DNA from: Lachnospiraceae bacterium
GTDB lineage: Bacteria; Bacillota; Clostridia; Lachnospirales; Lachnospiraceae
Direction: 5' to 3'
Assembly (NCBI GenBank): GCA_018384375.1
Contig: JAHAYJ010000032.1
Location: forward strand, 115,603-179,602
DNA: 64,000 nucleotides
The number at the start of each line of letters is the position of its first letter. Position 1 is the first letter of the stretch. The notes under the pieces are model-generated. The model was not told where the DNA came from, made no database searches, and saw only the letters and a list, made by a program, of their open reading frames with translations. The position numbers and the translations under genes are program-made. Positions 9,089 through 17,332 of this stretch are shown one piece after another.

Positions 9089-9658
9089 TTAATTCTGTTC
9101 TGCTTTCAGATATTTTTTCAGTGGAAGCCAGATCACATAGGATAGAACGCTTCCGATCAGTGCAGTAATAAGCTGTGTGACGGAAAAGGTGGTTCTTGCT
9201 GTTGCGAGCACCGCGGGAAGTGCTTCCGGCTTCGGAAGCTTGGCAGCAACATTGTCTCCGAAAATGGGAAGAATGATCAGCACGATCACGATCCCCATAA
9301 AAACAGCCTTTAGGACGGAGCCGGCAAGAAACCCGGCAGGAAGCTTCCATTGAAAGGAAGTCTTCTCCTCGAAGTACCATACGCAAACAGCAAGGATCAC
9401 ATTTCCCGCCATAACCACAGGGAACATCAGCGGGATGGCAGCCATAATGGGTGAACCTGTAAAGAAGAAGGCGGTAATGGGAGCAACGATACTGATTAAA
9501 ATACCGCTCCATAGACCTACTGCCAAAACTGCAATAATGATGGTAGCGTTAACGATTGGACCCGTAATATATACGGAAATGTTTTTGAAATACTGGCTGA
9601 CAATGCAGATCGCAAGTAAAAGTGCCGTCTGAACCAGCTGCTTGGTAGTGAGTTTCAT
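9089..9658 (-). CDS. ECF transporter S component, substrate unknown
   Basis: About 189 aa starting at the second ATG of the ATGATG pair (9658), seven bases after AGGAGG. The longer ORF-track start overlaps the upstream gene and is rejected. It is a small membrane protein with about five or six hydrophobic segments and the typical TTKQLVQTALLLAICIVSQYF opening, GPIVNATIIIAVLAVGLWSGI, and FPVVMAGNVILA. S components capture vitamins or metals and dock onto a shared EcfAAT module encoded elsewhere. It sits 22 bp behind the TM1266-like gene, so the two form an operon. Confidence 0.85.
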   Translation of the reverse strand: MKLTTKQLVQTALLLAICIVSQYFKNISVYITGPIVNATIIIAVLAVGLWSGILISIVAPITAFFFTGSPIMAAIPLMFPVVMAGNVILAVCVWYFEEKTSFQWKLPAGFLAGSVLKAVFMGIVIVLIILPIFGDNVAAKLPKPEALPAVLATARTTFSVTQLITALIGSVLSYVIWLPLKKYLKAEQN

Positions 9659-9680
9659 CATGATTCCTCCTGAAATATGG

Positions 9681-9926
9681 TTATAGTTTGGCCTGCATGG
9701 CTTTGGCACTGATCCCTTCGATGCGTCCAAGCTTCCCTGAGAGTGTACTGATCCTGTCAGAAGAAGCATTGACGATCACAGAAATAATATTCAGTGATCT
9801 TTCACGGAAGGGAATCCCGATCCGCCCGATGATGCAGTCCGCATATTCGTGAAGCAGCTCGTTAACCTTTGTGATGGCATTCGTATCCTGAATGAAAATA
9901 CCGATGATGGCAACCTTTTCTTCCAT
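9681..9926 (-). CDS. TM1266-family (iron-only hydrogenase system) putative regulator
   Basis: 81 aa, small ACT-like/NikR-C-like fold: EKVAIIGIFIQDTNAITKVNELLHEYADCIIGRIGIPFRERSLNIISVIVNAS matches the TM1266 family, often found beside [FeFe]-hydrogenase maturation genes. No hydrogenase gene is in this window. Here it heads an operon with an ECF S component, which suggests sensing of a cofactor or amino acid (inference). It is preceded by a good promoter and a roughly 150-nt leader with a terminator-like hairpin. Confidence 0.82.
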   Translation of the reverse strand: MEEKVAIIGIFIQDTNAITKVNELLHEYADCIIGRIGIPFRERSLNIISVIVNASSDRISTLSGKLGRIEGISAKAMQAKL

Positions 9927-10074
9927 AAAAAACTTATCCTTCTTTCTAAAAATAAAAGAAACCTTACCGGCACTCTGTCAGTAAGGCGTTGATCTTTACC
10001 GCAGGAATCCCTTGAGCTCAGAATATATAAACTGCTGCAGGGACAGAACCTATCTCTCCGTGCAGGTTAACTAT
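9927..10074 (-). promoter_or_regulatory. Structured leader of the TM1266/ECF operon, type unassigned
   Basis: The transcript from the 10075-10103 promoter would carry about 145 nt before the ATG. On the minus strand it contains CCTTAC...GTAAGG followed by TTTCTTTTA, a plausible small terminator, and several complementary GC-rich blocks upstream (such as CTGCAG and GAGCTC). I could not match it to the T-box, TPP, THF, preQ1 or glycine consensus. Confidence 0.35.
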
Positions 10075-10103
10075 AGTATAAGAGAAGAAACTTGGAAAAG
10101 CAA
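10075..10103 (-). promoter_or_regulatory. Sigma-A-type promoter for the TM1266/ECF operon
   Basis: Minus strand TTGCTT, 17-bp spacer, TATACT. This is close to consensus. The start point would be near 10068. Confidence 0.7.
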
Positions 10104-10137
10104 GTTAAAATAACAACAGATCAACGGTGAAAACCCA

Positions 10138-10220
10138 ACTTTTTATAAAAAGTGCATAAAAAACCCCCTTTAAGAAAAAAGATACCCCCCCTTATAAAAG
10201 AGAGCCCTCTTTGTTATACT
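10138..10220 (+). promoter_or_regulatory. Promoter region with palindromes before the ABC/kinase remnant
   Basis: TTATAA (10192-10197), 17-bp spacer, TATACT (10215-10220). The spacer holds the inverted repeat AAAGAG-AGCC-CTCTTT, and a perfect 16-bp palindrome ACTTTTTATAAAAAGT lies at 10138-10153. These look like operator sites of the former sugar operon (inference). Nothing else is seen in the divergent gap 9927-10285. Confidence 0.45.
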
Positions 10221-10285
10221 CTAGAAAGTAAAGAAAAGCTGTTCCATCGAACAGAAAGTAGAGAAAGGGAAGGAAAGCCGGTGAT

Positions 10286-10756
10286 ATGGGAATGAGTGAG
10301 ACGATTGTGTCCATGGAGGGCATATGTAAAAGCTTTCCGGGTGTAAAAGCACTGGATCATGTGAAGTTTGAACTGAAATCAGGTGAGGTAGCTCTCCTGG
10401 GGGAGAACGGTGCAGGGAAAAGTACGCTGATGAAGATCCTGAGCGGCGTTTATACCAGAGATGAAGGCAGGATGCAGATTTTCGGGAAAGAATACGGAAA
10501 TCTGACTCCGAAGCTTGCACAGGAAGTAGGAGTGGCAATTATCCATCAGGAACTGAATATGTGTAAGCACTTATCAGTAGCTGAAAATATTTTCCTGGGA
10601 AGAGAAAAGAAAAAAGGAATTGTGCTGGCAGGCGGAGAGATGGAAGCTGAGTCACAGCAGATACTGGATGAACTGAAAATTGATCTGGATCCCAAACAGG
10701 TAGTAGGGGAATTACCGGTATCCAAACAACAGATCAGAACTTTTGAAACTAAATAA
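10286..10756 (+). pseudogene. Truncated sugar ABC importer ATPase (MglA/RbsA type), 5' fragment
   Basis: 156 aa matching only the first third of MglA/RbsA-type double ATPases, which are normally about 500 aa. It has SFPGVKALDHVKFELKSGEVALLGENGAGKSTLM with an intact Walker A, the Q-loop stretch IIHQELNMCKHLSVAENIFLGRE, and VGELPVSKQQ just before where the ABC signature would be. It then departs into IRTFETK and stops. The bases at the break are the coding frame of a sensor kinase (next feature). A deletion has therefore joined this gene's front to the kinase's back, removing the rest of the ATPase and whatever lay between. Confidence 0.88.
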
Positions 10757-11450
10757 GCGACAGGCACAGTATCTTGCATTGCAAAATTAGATCAATCCTC
10801 ATTTCCTGTACAATACACTGGAGAGCATCAGAAGTGAAGTGCTGATTGCAGGACTGACAAGCGTATCGGATATGACAGAAGCCCTGGCAAGCTTTTTTCG
10901 CTATACCATCAGTAAGGTAGAAAACCTGGTGTCGGTGGAGGAGGAGCTTCAGAATTGTGAAACCTACTTTAAGATTCAGCAATACCGGTTTGGGGAGCGG
11001 CTGCAGCTGACCATAGAATGTGATAATGAGGAACGGGAAGAAATCTATTGCTGCAGACTGCCTAAGCTCACCATGCAGCCGATTCTGGAGAACAGTATCA
11101 TTCATGGCACGGAATGCAAGGTGGGAACCGGGCACCTCAAAATTCATCTGGAAAGAACAGGAAGCAGACTCTTGATCCGAATTTCAGATGACGGGGTTGG
11201 AATTGATGCCAAAACCCTTGCAGACATGAATGAACGCCTGGAAAAGAGTGCACAGGCGATGTCGAGCCAGGAATCTGAGACAAAGGGAGGAATCGCGCTG
11301 GTCAACGTAAATAATCGTATCCATCTTCTGTTTGGTGAGGAGTATGGTCTGCATGTCTTTTCCATGCCCGGAATCGGAACCGATGTGGAAATTACGCTGC
11401 CGGCCATCACCAGTGACAGAGAAATTCCCAATAAGGAAGCACTTAGTTAA
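10737..11450 (+). pseudogene. YesM/LytS-type sensor histidine kinase, C-terminal remnant with an internal amber codon
   Basis: The frame reads ELLKLNKRQAQYLALQN-stop-INPHFLYNTLESIRSE. INPHFLYNTL is the phospho-acceptor block of the His_kinase (PF06580) family, where the position before it is normally Gln. The stop is TAG at 10788-10790, one base from CAG. Downstream are the ATPase motifs QPILENSIIHG, ISDDGVGID and GGIALVNVNNRI. The sensor and membrane parts are missing, lost in the deletion that fused this to the ABC fragment. The ORF-track start (GTG 10839) is only the first start-like codon after the stop. The protein is almost certainly non-functional. Confidence 0.88.
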
Positions 11451-11461
11451 GGACGTGGGCT

Positions 11462-12985
11462 ATGAGAGAAGAAATGTTGCGCATGGAGCGTGTAACCTAC
11501 AAGAGCCAGGGGGAAACCGGCCTTTACAATTTCAGCATGACGATTTGGGCAGGAGAGATTTTAGGACTCATTCCCGTTAATAATTATGGGCTGGAAACGC
11601 TTCTCCTGCTGCTGAAGCAGAATCTGCCTCTCCATTATGGATATGTTTATTACCATGAAAAGCTGATCAATGATTGGAAAAAACCGGGGAGCGGGATGAA
11701 CCGGATCAGCATAATTCAAAATAAAAGCTGTCTTGCCAAGGATTTGACTGTTGCAGACAATATTTTTGTGCTGCGCCCCGGATTTAAAAAGTGGTTTATG
11801 CAGCCTGAGGTATTAAAAAAGCAGCTGATTCCGTTCATGGAGGACATCGGTATTACAATCAGTGCCGATGCCTATGTAGACGAACTGACGACGTTTGAAA
11901 AATTTGTGGTAGAGCTTTTGAAGGCAGTGGTTGCCGGAAGCAGGCTGATTGTTCTTGAAAATATCGGAACCTTTATCAGTGATGATGAGCTTGTAAAGCT
12001 GCATGAAATTCTGCGGCATTATGCGCAGGAAGGAATATCCTTTCTGTATATTACCTCTCATCACGAGGAGGCAAGGCAGTTCTGTGACAGAACCGCCTTT
12101 ATGATGAATGGACAGATTACCAAATACTTTGAAGTGGGAGATCGGACACCGGATACCCTGTTTCTGCCCGGTGTAGCGGATTATGACAGATGGGTCAGGC
12201 AGCAGTTTGAAGTTCAGGAGGAGGAAGGCAAAAGCGGAGCTGCATTTGAGATTAAGTCACTGTATCACGGAAATCTGCGCAACTTTAGTCTGCGGGTGGA
12301 AGCAGGGGAATGCCTGGTGATACAGGATCTGGATAACGGGGCTCTGAAGGATTTGTTCTCGCTTCTGGAAGGCGAAACGCAAAGGAGCGGGCAATTGCTG
12401 ATTGACGGTGAAGCAGTTCGACCGGGAAAGGACAGAAGACTTGCGGTAATACAGGAGCTGCCGACGGAAACAATGATCTTCCACAATATGAGCTATCTGG
12501 ACAATCTGTGCTTTAACATGGATCATCGTTTTAAGAGAATCTGGTTTGCAAAGGGAGTGAAAAAGAGTGTTGCCGGGGAATACGGAGCACTTTTGGGGGA
12601 GGATGTCTTCTATCAGAAGGTGGAGGATCTTACCCAGCAGCAGAAATATGACCTGGTCTACACGAGGATCCTTCTTCAAAACCCAAGAATCGTGTTTTGC
12701 GTGCAACCCTTTAAGCAGGCAGAGGTATCCATCAGAAGCCATATCTGGGAGCTTTTGGAACGTTTCCTGAAAAAGGGTATTGCGGTAGTGATCCTGGCGG
12801 TGAATTTGGCAGACTCACTGGCGCTGGCCGACAGACTGGTCAGGGTTAAGTATGGAAGCGTACAGGAAATATATAATAAAGAGGATTTTATCAAGCTGCC
12901 GGTTGATACACCATGGCTGTACCTATATAAGGAAAAATATGCTTTGGAAATGGAAAAACAAAGAGAAAAGGCGAAGGAGAAATAG
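11462..12985 (+). CDS. Double ABC-fold protein lacking Walker motifs (pseudo-ATPase), sugar-sensing locus
   Basis: 507 aa with the length and layout of MglA/RbsA tandem ATPases, but with its nucleotide motifs erased. In half 1 the Walker A position reads GLIPVNNYGLETL instead of GENGAGKSTL, the signature region is ELTTFEKFVVELLKAV, and Walker B reads LIVLENI where LILDEP is expected. The switch His of YITSHHEEA is kept. Half 2 has QDLDNGALKDL for Walker A and IVFCVQPF for Walker B. It is intact, with no stops, and starts 11 bp after the kinase remnant. Seen: a conserved fold without catalytic residues. Inferred: a regulatory partner of the lost two-component/ABC system. Confidence 0.8.
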   Translation: MREEMLRMERVTYKSQGETGLYNFSMTIWAGEILGLIPVNNYGLETLLLLLKQNLPLHYGYVYYHEKLINDWKKPGSGMNRISIIQNKSCLAKDLTVADNIFVLRPGFKKWFMQPEVLKKQLIPFMEDIGITISADAYVDELTTFEKFVVELLKAVVAGSRLIVLENIGTFISDDELVKLHEILRHYAQEGISFLYITSHHEEARQFCDRTAFMMNGQITKYFEVGDRTPDTLFLPGVADYDRWVRQQFEVQEEEGKSGAAFEIKSLYHGNLRNFSLRVEAGECLVIQDLDNGALKDLFSLLEGETQRSGQLLIDGEAVRPGKDRRLAVIQELPTETMIFHNMSYLDNLCFNMDHRFKRIWFAKGVKKSVAGEYGALLGEDVFYQKVEDLTQQQKYDLVYTRILLQNPRIVFCVQPFKQAEVSIRSHIWELLERFLKKGIAVVILAVNLADSLALADRLVRVKYGSVQEIYNKEDFIKLPVDTPWLYLYKEKYALEMEKQREKAKEK

Positions 12986-12988
12986 AAA

Positions 12989-13796
12989 ATGAAACTTGGA
13001 GCATTGGAAGCAGGCGGAACAAAGATGGTATGTGCAATCGGAGATGAGACCGGAAAAATCTATGATCAGGTATCTATCCCTACTGAGACACCGGATGTTA
13101 CCATTCCGAAGCTGATAGAATATTTTGAGAAAAATACGGTAGATGCCCTTGGAATTGCAAGCTTTGGCCCTGTTGAGCTTGACCCGAAGGCACCGAATTA
13201 CGGATATATCACGACGACAACCAAGGTGGCGTGGAGAAATTTTGATATGGCGGGAAGCTTTGCAAGAGCGTTAAAGTGTCCCATCGGATTTGACACGGAT
13301 GTAAATGGCTCGGTTCTGGGCGAAGTGACCTTTGGACAGGCGAGAGGAAAGAGCTGTGTCATTTATCTAACCATTGGAACTGGTGTGGGGGCAGGAATTT
13401 ATATTGAAGATAAGCTGCTGCATGGCATGCTTCATCCGGAAGCGGGGCATGTGCTGATCGAGAAGAGGAACGGGGATGCCTATGCCGGAAAATGTCCTTA
13501 TCACAGAAATTGCCTGGAGGGTCTGGCAGTTGGAAGCAGATTATATAGCCCAGGCACTTACCGGCTATGTACTTACCCTGTCGCCGGAGATGATCATTTT
13601 AGGCGGCGGCGTCATGCATCAGAAACAGCTCTTCCCACTCATCAGGGCAAAGGTGACAGAATTTCTGGGAGGATACATACAGGCGGAAGAACTTCGGGAT
13701 ATGGATCACTACATCGTACCGGCAAGCCTGCATGATGATCAGGGGATTATGGGATGTCTGGAGCTTGCAAGAAGAGCATTACAGAAGAGACAGTAA
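12989..13796 (+). pseudogene. ROK-family fructokinase, frameshifted by an internal deletion
   Basis: The first frame (12989-13735) gives MKLGALEAGGTKMVCAIGDE, ASFGPVEL, GTGVGAGIYIE, HPEAGHVLIE and the zinc-site motif CPYHRNCLEGLA of ScrK/GmuE-type fructokinases. The correct C-terminus continues in another frame from about 13525: VWQLEADYIAQALTGYVLTLSPEMIILGGGVMHQKQLFPLI, ending at 13796. About 20-25 residues expected between CLEGLA and VWQLE are missing. At the join, GTCTGGCA can be read both as the end of GLA and as the start of VWQ, so a deletion between two such repeats explains the shift. It would phosphorylate fructose if intact. Confidence 0.88.
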
Positions 13797-14007
13797 ATTT
13801 CTTATGCGGCAATAGGAATATCTATGCAAAATGATGGTGCGATTACAGAATAAAAGCGGACAAAAAAATCTGGTATTTTTCTGACAGGTATGCTATAATC
13901 GTACAATGACTGTGAGTATGCTTGTAATTCATTGGTTTGTGCACATGCCGCACAGACTGGAAGAGATAATTCAGGAACACAGGATTTATTAAGGAGGACG
14001 TACTTAG
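13797..14007 (+). promoter_or_regulatory. tig promoter region
   Basis: An extended -10 TGCTATAAT (13891-13899) lies about 110 bp before the trigger factor start. No good -35 is visible, as expected for an extended -10. The rest of the gap shows nothing recognisable. Confidence 0.5.
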
Positions 14008-15294
14008 ATGAGCGTACAGGTAGAAAAATTAGAAAACAGCATGGCAAAGCTTACCATCGAAGCTTCTGCAGACGAATTAGAGAAGGCATTACAGAATGCT
14101 TACTTAAAGAACAAGAACAAAATCAGCATTCCCGGCTTCAGAAAGGGGAAAGTACCCCGTCAGATGATAGAAAAGATGTATGGCCCTGCTATCTTCTATG
14201 AAGATGCAGCCAACGAAATCATTCCCGAGGCATATGAAAAGGCCGTTGAAGAGTGTGGAGAGGATATTGTTTCATCCCCTGAAATTGATGTGACACAGAT
14301 TGAGAAGGGCAAGCCTTTTATCTTTACTGCGCTGGTTGCATTGAAGCCGGAAATTAAGCTTGGTAAGTACAAGGGTGTAAAGGTTGACAAGGCTGATGTG
14401 ACAGTAACAGATGAAGAGGTAGATGCCGAGATCAACAAAGAGAGAGAAAACAATGCAAGAAACATCGAGGTGACAGACCGGGCAGTTAAGGACGGCGATA
14501 TGACAGTTCTTGATTTTGAAGGCTTTGTTGACGGTGTGGCATTCGAAGGTGGCAAAGGAGAAAACTATCCGCTCACGATTGGCTCCGGCGCATTTATCCC
14601 CGGATTTGAAGAACAGCTGGTTGGAGCAGAAATCGGTAAGGAGGTTGAGGTAAATGTAACCTTCCCCGAAGATTATCAGGCAGAGGAATTGAAAGGGAAA
14701 GCAGCAACCTTCAAATGTACTGTTAAGGAGATCAAGGAGAAGGAGCTTCCTGAACTTGATGATGAATTTGCCAGTGAGGTTTCTGAATTCGAGACACTTG
14801 CAGAGTATAAGGCAGATGTGAAGACAAAACTTTCTGAGAAAAAAGAAAAGGAAGCCAAGGATGCTAAGGAGGCGGCAGTTATCGAGGCAATCGTAAATGA
14901 CTCCGAAATGGAAATTCCTGAGGCAATGCTGAAGACCCAGCAGAAGCAGATGGTGGATGAGTTTGCACAGAGAATCCAGATGCAGGGCTTATCCATTGAC
15001 CAGTACTTCCAGTTTACCGGAACAACCTATGACAAGATGATCGAGCAGGTGAAACCTCAGGCAGAAAAGAGAATCAAGTCAAGACTGGTTCTGGAAGCTG
15101 TTGTCAAGGCTGAGAATATTGCGGCATCCGATGAAGACTATGAAGAAGAACTTAAGACGATGGCAGAGGCTTACCAGATGGAAGTGGAAAAGGTGAAGGA
15201 ACTGCTGCCTGAAAAGAGCGTTGCTCAGATCAAGGAAGATATTGCAGTGAGAAAGGCTGCAGAGTTTGTAGTCGAGAATGCAAAAGAGAAATAA
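14008..15294 (+). CDS. tig: Trigger factor, ribosome-associated chaperone and peptidyl-prolyl isomerase
   Basis: 428 aa, the full family length. The ribosome-binding domain carries ISIPGFRKGKVPRQMIEKMYG. The FKBP-type isomerase domain (about residues 150-245) has DGDMTVLDFEGFVDG, FIPGFEEQLVGAEIGKEVEV and FPEDYQAEELKGKAATF. The C-terminal helical chaperone arms follow. It binds near the ribosome exit tunnel and shields nascent chains. The RBS AAGGAGG lies 12 nt upstream. The order tig-clpP-clpX-lon-engB is conserved in Firmicutes and ties folding to proteolysis. Confidence 0.97.
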   Translation: MSVQVEKLENSMAKLTIEASADELEKALQNAYLKNKNKISIPGFRKGKVPRQMIEKMYGPAIFYEDAANEIIPEAYEKAVEECGEDIVSSPEIDVTQIEKGKPFIFTALVALKPEIKLGKYKGVKVDKADVTVTDEEVDAEINKERENNARNIEVTDRAVKDGDMTVLDFEGFVDGVAFEGGKGENYPLTIGSGAFIPGFEEQLVGAEIGKEVEVNVTFPEDYQAEELKGKAATFKCTVKEIKEKELPELDDEFASEVSEFETLAEYKADVKTKLSEKKEKEAKDAKEAAVIEAIVNDSEMEIPEAMLKTQQKQMVDEFAQRIQMQGLSIDQYFQFTGTTYDKMIEQVKPQAEKRIKSRLVLEAVVKAENIAASDEDYEEELKTMAEAYQMEVEKVKELLPEKSVAQIKEDIAVRKAAEFVVENAKEK

Positions 15295-15316
15295 GCTATA
15301 AGAGAAAAACGGGACT

Positions 15317-15346
15317 CCTGCGGAATTTTTCCGCAGGAACTGTTTT
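15317..15346 (+). terminator. Hairpin between tig and clpP
   Basis: CCTGCGGAA and TTCCGCAGG form a perfect 9-bp stem with a TTT loop, followed by AACTGTTTTAG. The T run is weak, so it may be a partial terminator. Confidence 0.6.
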
Positions 15347-15392
15347 AGAACATTCTTTATAGAACAGAATGATTGACAAGGAGGATTTTACT

Positions 15393-15986
15393 ATGAGTTT
15401 AGTACCTTATGTCATTGAACAGACAAGCAGGGGCGAGCGTTCCTACGATATTTATTCAAGACTTTTAAAGGAAAGAATTATTTTCTTGGGAGAAGAGGTA
15501 AATGATGTGACATCCAGCCTGATTGTAGCGCAGATGCTCTTTCTTGAGGCGGAGGATCCGGAGAAGGATATCCAGTTTTATATAAACAGCCCCGGCGGTA
15601 GTGTTACTGCAGGTATGGCTATTTATGATACTATGCAGTATGTGAAATGTGATGTCTCTACCTATTGCATGGGTATGGCTGCCAGCATGGGCGCATTTCT
15701 TTTGGCAGGTGGAACCAAAGGAAAGCGTCTGGCTCTTCCCAATGCGGAGATTATGATCCATCAGCCACTGGGCGGTGCGCAGGGACAGGCTACGGAAATT
15801 GAAATTGCAGCAAAACATATTCTGCAGACCAAAAAGAAATTAAATGAGATCCTGGCTGAAAATACAGGTAAGGATTATGATGTGATCGCCGCAGACACAG
15901 AGAGAGACAACTGGATGACAGCCGAGGAGGCAAAGGAATATGGCCTGATCGACAGAGTAGTCTATAAGCGTTCAGACGATAAGTAA
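15393..15986 (+). CDS. clpP: ATP-dependent Clp protease proteolytic subunit
   Basis: 197 aa from ATG 15393, giving [25 protein letters not shown], the conserved mature start. The ORF-track Met (15369) lies before the AAGGAGG ribosome site and is rejected. The catalytic triad is visible: Ser in [15 protein letters not shown], His in MIHQPLGG, Asp in ADTERDNWM. It forms the tetradecameric barrel that degrades proteins unfolded by ClpX or ClpC. It is 20 bp upstream of clpX. Confidence 0.98.
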   Translation: MSLVPYVIEQTSRGERSYDIYSRLLKERIIFLGEEVNDVTSSLIVAQMLFLEAEDPEKDIQFYINSPGGSVTAGMAIYDTMQYVKCDVSTYCMGMAASMGAFLLAGGTKGKRLALPNAEIMIHQPLGGAQGQATEIEIAAKHILQTKKKLNEILAENTGKDYDVIAADTERDNWMTAEEAKEYGLIDRVVYKRSDDK

Positions 15987-16006
15987 AACTAAAAAGAGGT
16001 AAAAAG

Positions 16007-17260
16007 ATGGCGGGAAAAAATTCCGACAATATCAGGTGTTCTTTCTGCAATAAGACACAGGATCAGGTTAGAAAGTTGATTGCAGGCCCTGCAGGGGTAT
16101 ATATCTGTGACGAATGTGTGGAGATATGCGCGGATATCGTAGAGGAAGAATATGAAGATGAGGTGCAGACGCAGGAGCTTGATATTAACCTGCTAAAGCC
16201 CATCGAGATAAAGGAATTTCTTGACGATTATGTGATTGGGCAGGAGGAAGCCAAGAAGGTTCTGTCCGTTGCGGTATATAACCATTACAAGCGGGTGACA
16301 GCCCCCAAGGACATGGATGATGTGGAACTTCAGAAGAGCAATATTATCATGATCGGTCCTACCGGCTCCGGCAAGACCTATCTGGCGCAGACACTGGCCA
16401 AGATCATCAATGTGCCTTTTGCAATTGCAGATGCCACCACGCTTACCGAGGCAGGCTATGTAGGTGAAGATGTAGAGAATATCCTGCTCAAACTGATACA
16501 GGCGGCAGACTATGATGTGGAGCGCGCCCAGTTGGGCATCGTTTATATCGATGAAATTGACAAAATTACAAAGAAAAGTGAAAATGTTTCCATCACCAGG
16601 GATGTTTCCGGTGAGGGAGTACAACAGGCACTTCTGAAAATTGTGGAGGGAACCATTGCCAGTGTACCGCCTCAGGGTGGCAGAAAGCATCCTCATCAGG
16701 AATTGATACAGATTGATACCTCCAACATCCTGTTCATCTGCGGTGGGGCATTTGACGGACTGGAAAAGATCGTGGAGAACAGGCTGAATCGTAATTCAAT
16801 CGGATTTGATGCGGAAATCGCAAGCAAAAATAATCGTGAGATCAGTGAACTTCTCAGCGAGGTGACGCCTCAGGACCTGGTGAAATTTGGGCTGATACCG
16901 GAATTTGTGGGACGTGTGCCGATCAATGTTTCCTTGGAAGGCTTGGATGAAAAAGCACTCGTCCGGATCCTGACAGAACCCAAGAACGCGTTGATCAAGC
17001 AGTATCAGAAGCTGTTTGGCTTTGATCAGGTGAAGCTGACCTTTGAGGAGGATGCCGTTACAACGATTGCAAAGCAGGCATTTGAACGTAAGACAGGGGC
17101 GAGAGGACTGCGTTCCATCATGGAAAAGGCGATGATGAATGTCATGTATCAGATCCCTTCCGATGAAACAATTGAAGAATGCGTAATTACAAAGGGTGCG
17201 GTGGAAGGTACCAGTGAGCCTTTACTGATACATCGTGAAGTAATGCGTAAAGCAAGATAA
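16007..17260 (+). CDS. clpX: ATP-dependent Clp protease ATP-binding subunit ClpX
   Basis: 417 aa. The N-terminal C4 zinc-binding domain reads [17 protein letters not shown]...CDECVEIC. The AAA+ module has Walker [13 protein letters not shown], pore-region GYVGEDVEN, Walker [12 protein letters not shown], and sensor/arginine regions later. The IGF-type ClpP-docking loop appears as NSIGFDAEI. It unfolds tagged substrates and feeds them to ClpP. RBS GAGGTAAAAAG lies before the ATG. Confidence 0.98.
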   Translation: MAGKNSDNIRCSFCNKTQDQVRKLIAGPAGVYICDECVEICADIVEEEYEDEVQTQELDINLLKPIEIKEFLDDYVIGQEEAKKVLSVAVYNHYKRVTAPKDMDDVELQKSNIIMIGPTGSGKTYLAQTLAKIINVPFAIADATTLTEAGYVGEDVENILLKLIQAADYDVERAQLGIVYIDEIDKITKKSENVSITRDVSGEGVQQALLKIVEGTIASVPPQGGRKHPHQELIQIDTSNILFICGGAFDGLEKIVENRLNRNSIGFDAEIASKNNREISELLSEVTPQDLVKFGLIPEFVGRVPINVSLEGLDEKALVRILTEPKNALIKQYQKLFGFDQVKLTFEEDAVTTIAKQAFERKTGARGLRSIMEKAMMNVMYQIPSDETIEECVITKGAVEGTSEPLLIHREVMRKAR

Positions 17261-17274
17261 CAGACAAAGGAGTA

Positions 17275-17299
17275 AATGCCGCCGGATGGCGGCATTTTG
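17275..17299 (+). terminator. Short hairpin between clpX and lon
   Basis: AATGCCGCC and GGCGGCATT with a GGAT loop, followed by TTGC. It is compact and may attenuate transcription into lon. Confidence 0.55.
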
Positions 17300-17332
17300 C
17301 GTCCTTGCAGGAAAAGGTGTAAAGAGAGAAAG

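Noticed and set aside
10839-11450. Functional short histidine kinase starting at GTG 10839
   Set aside because: The start lies after the phospho-His motif and the amber codon, so the product would lack the phosphorylation site.
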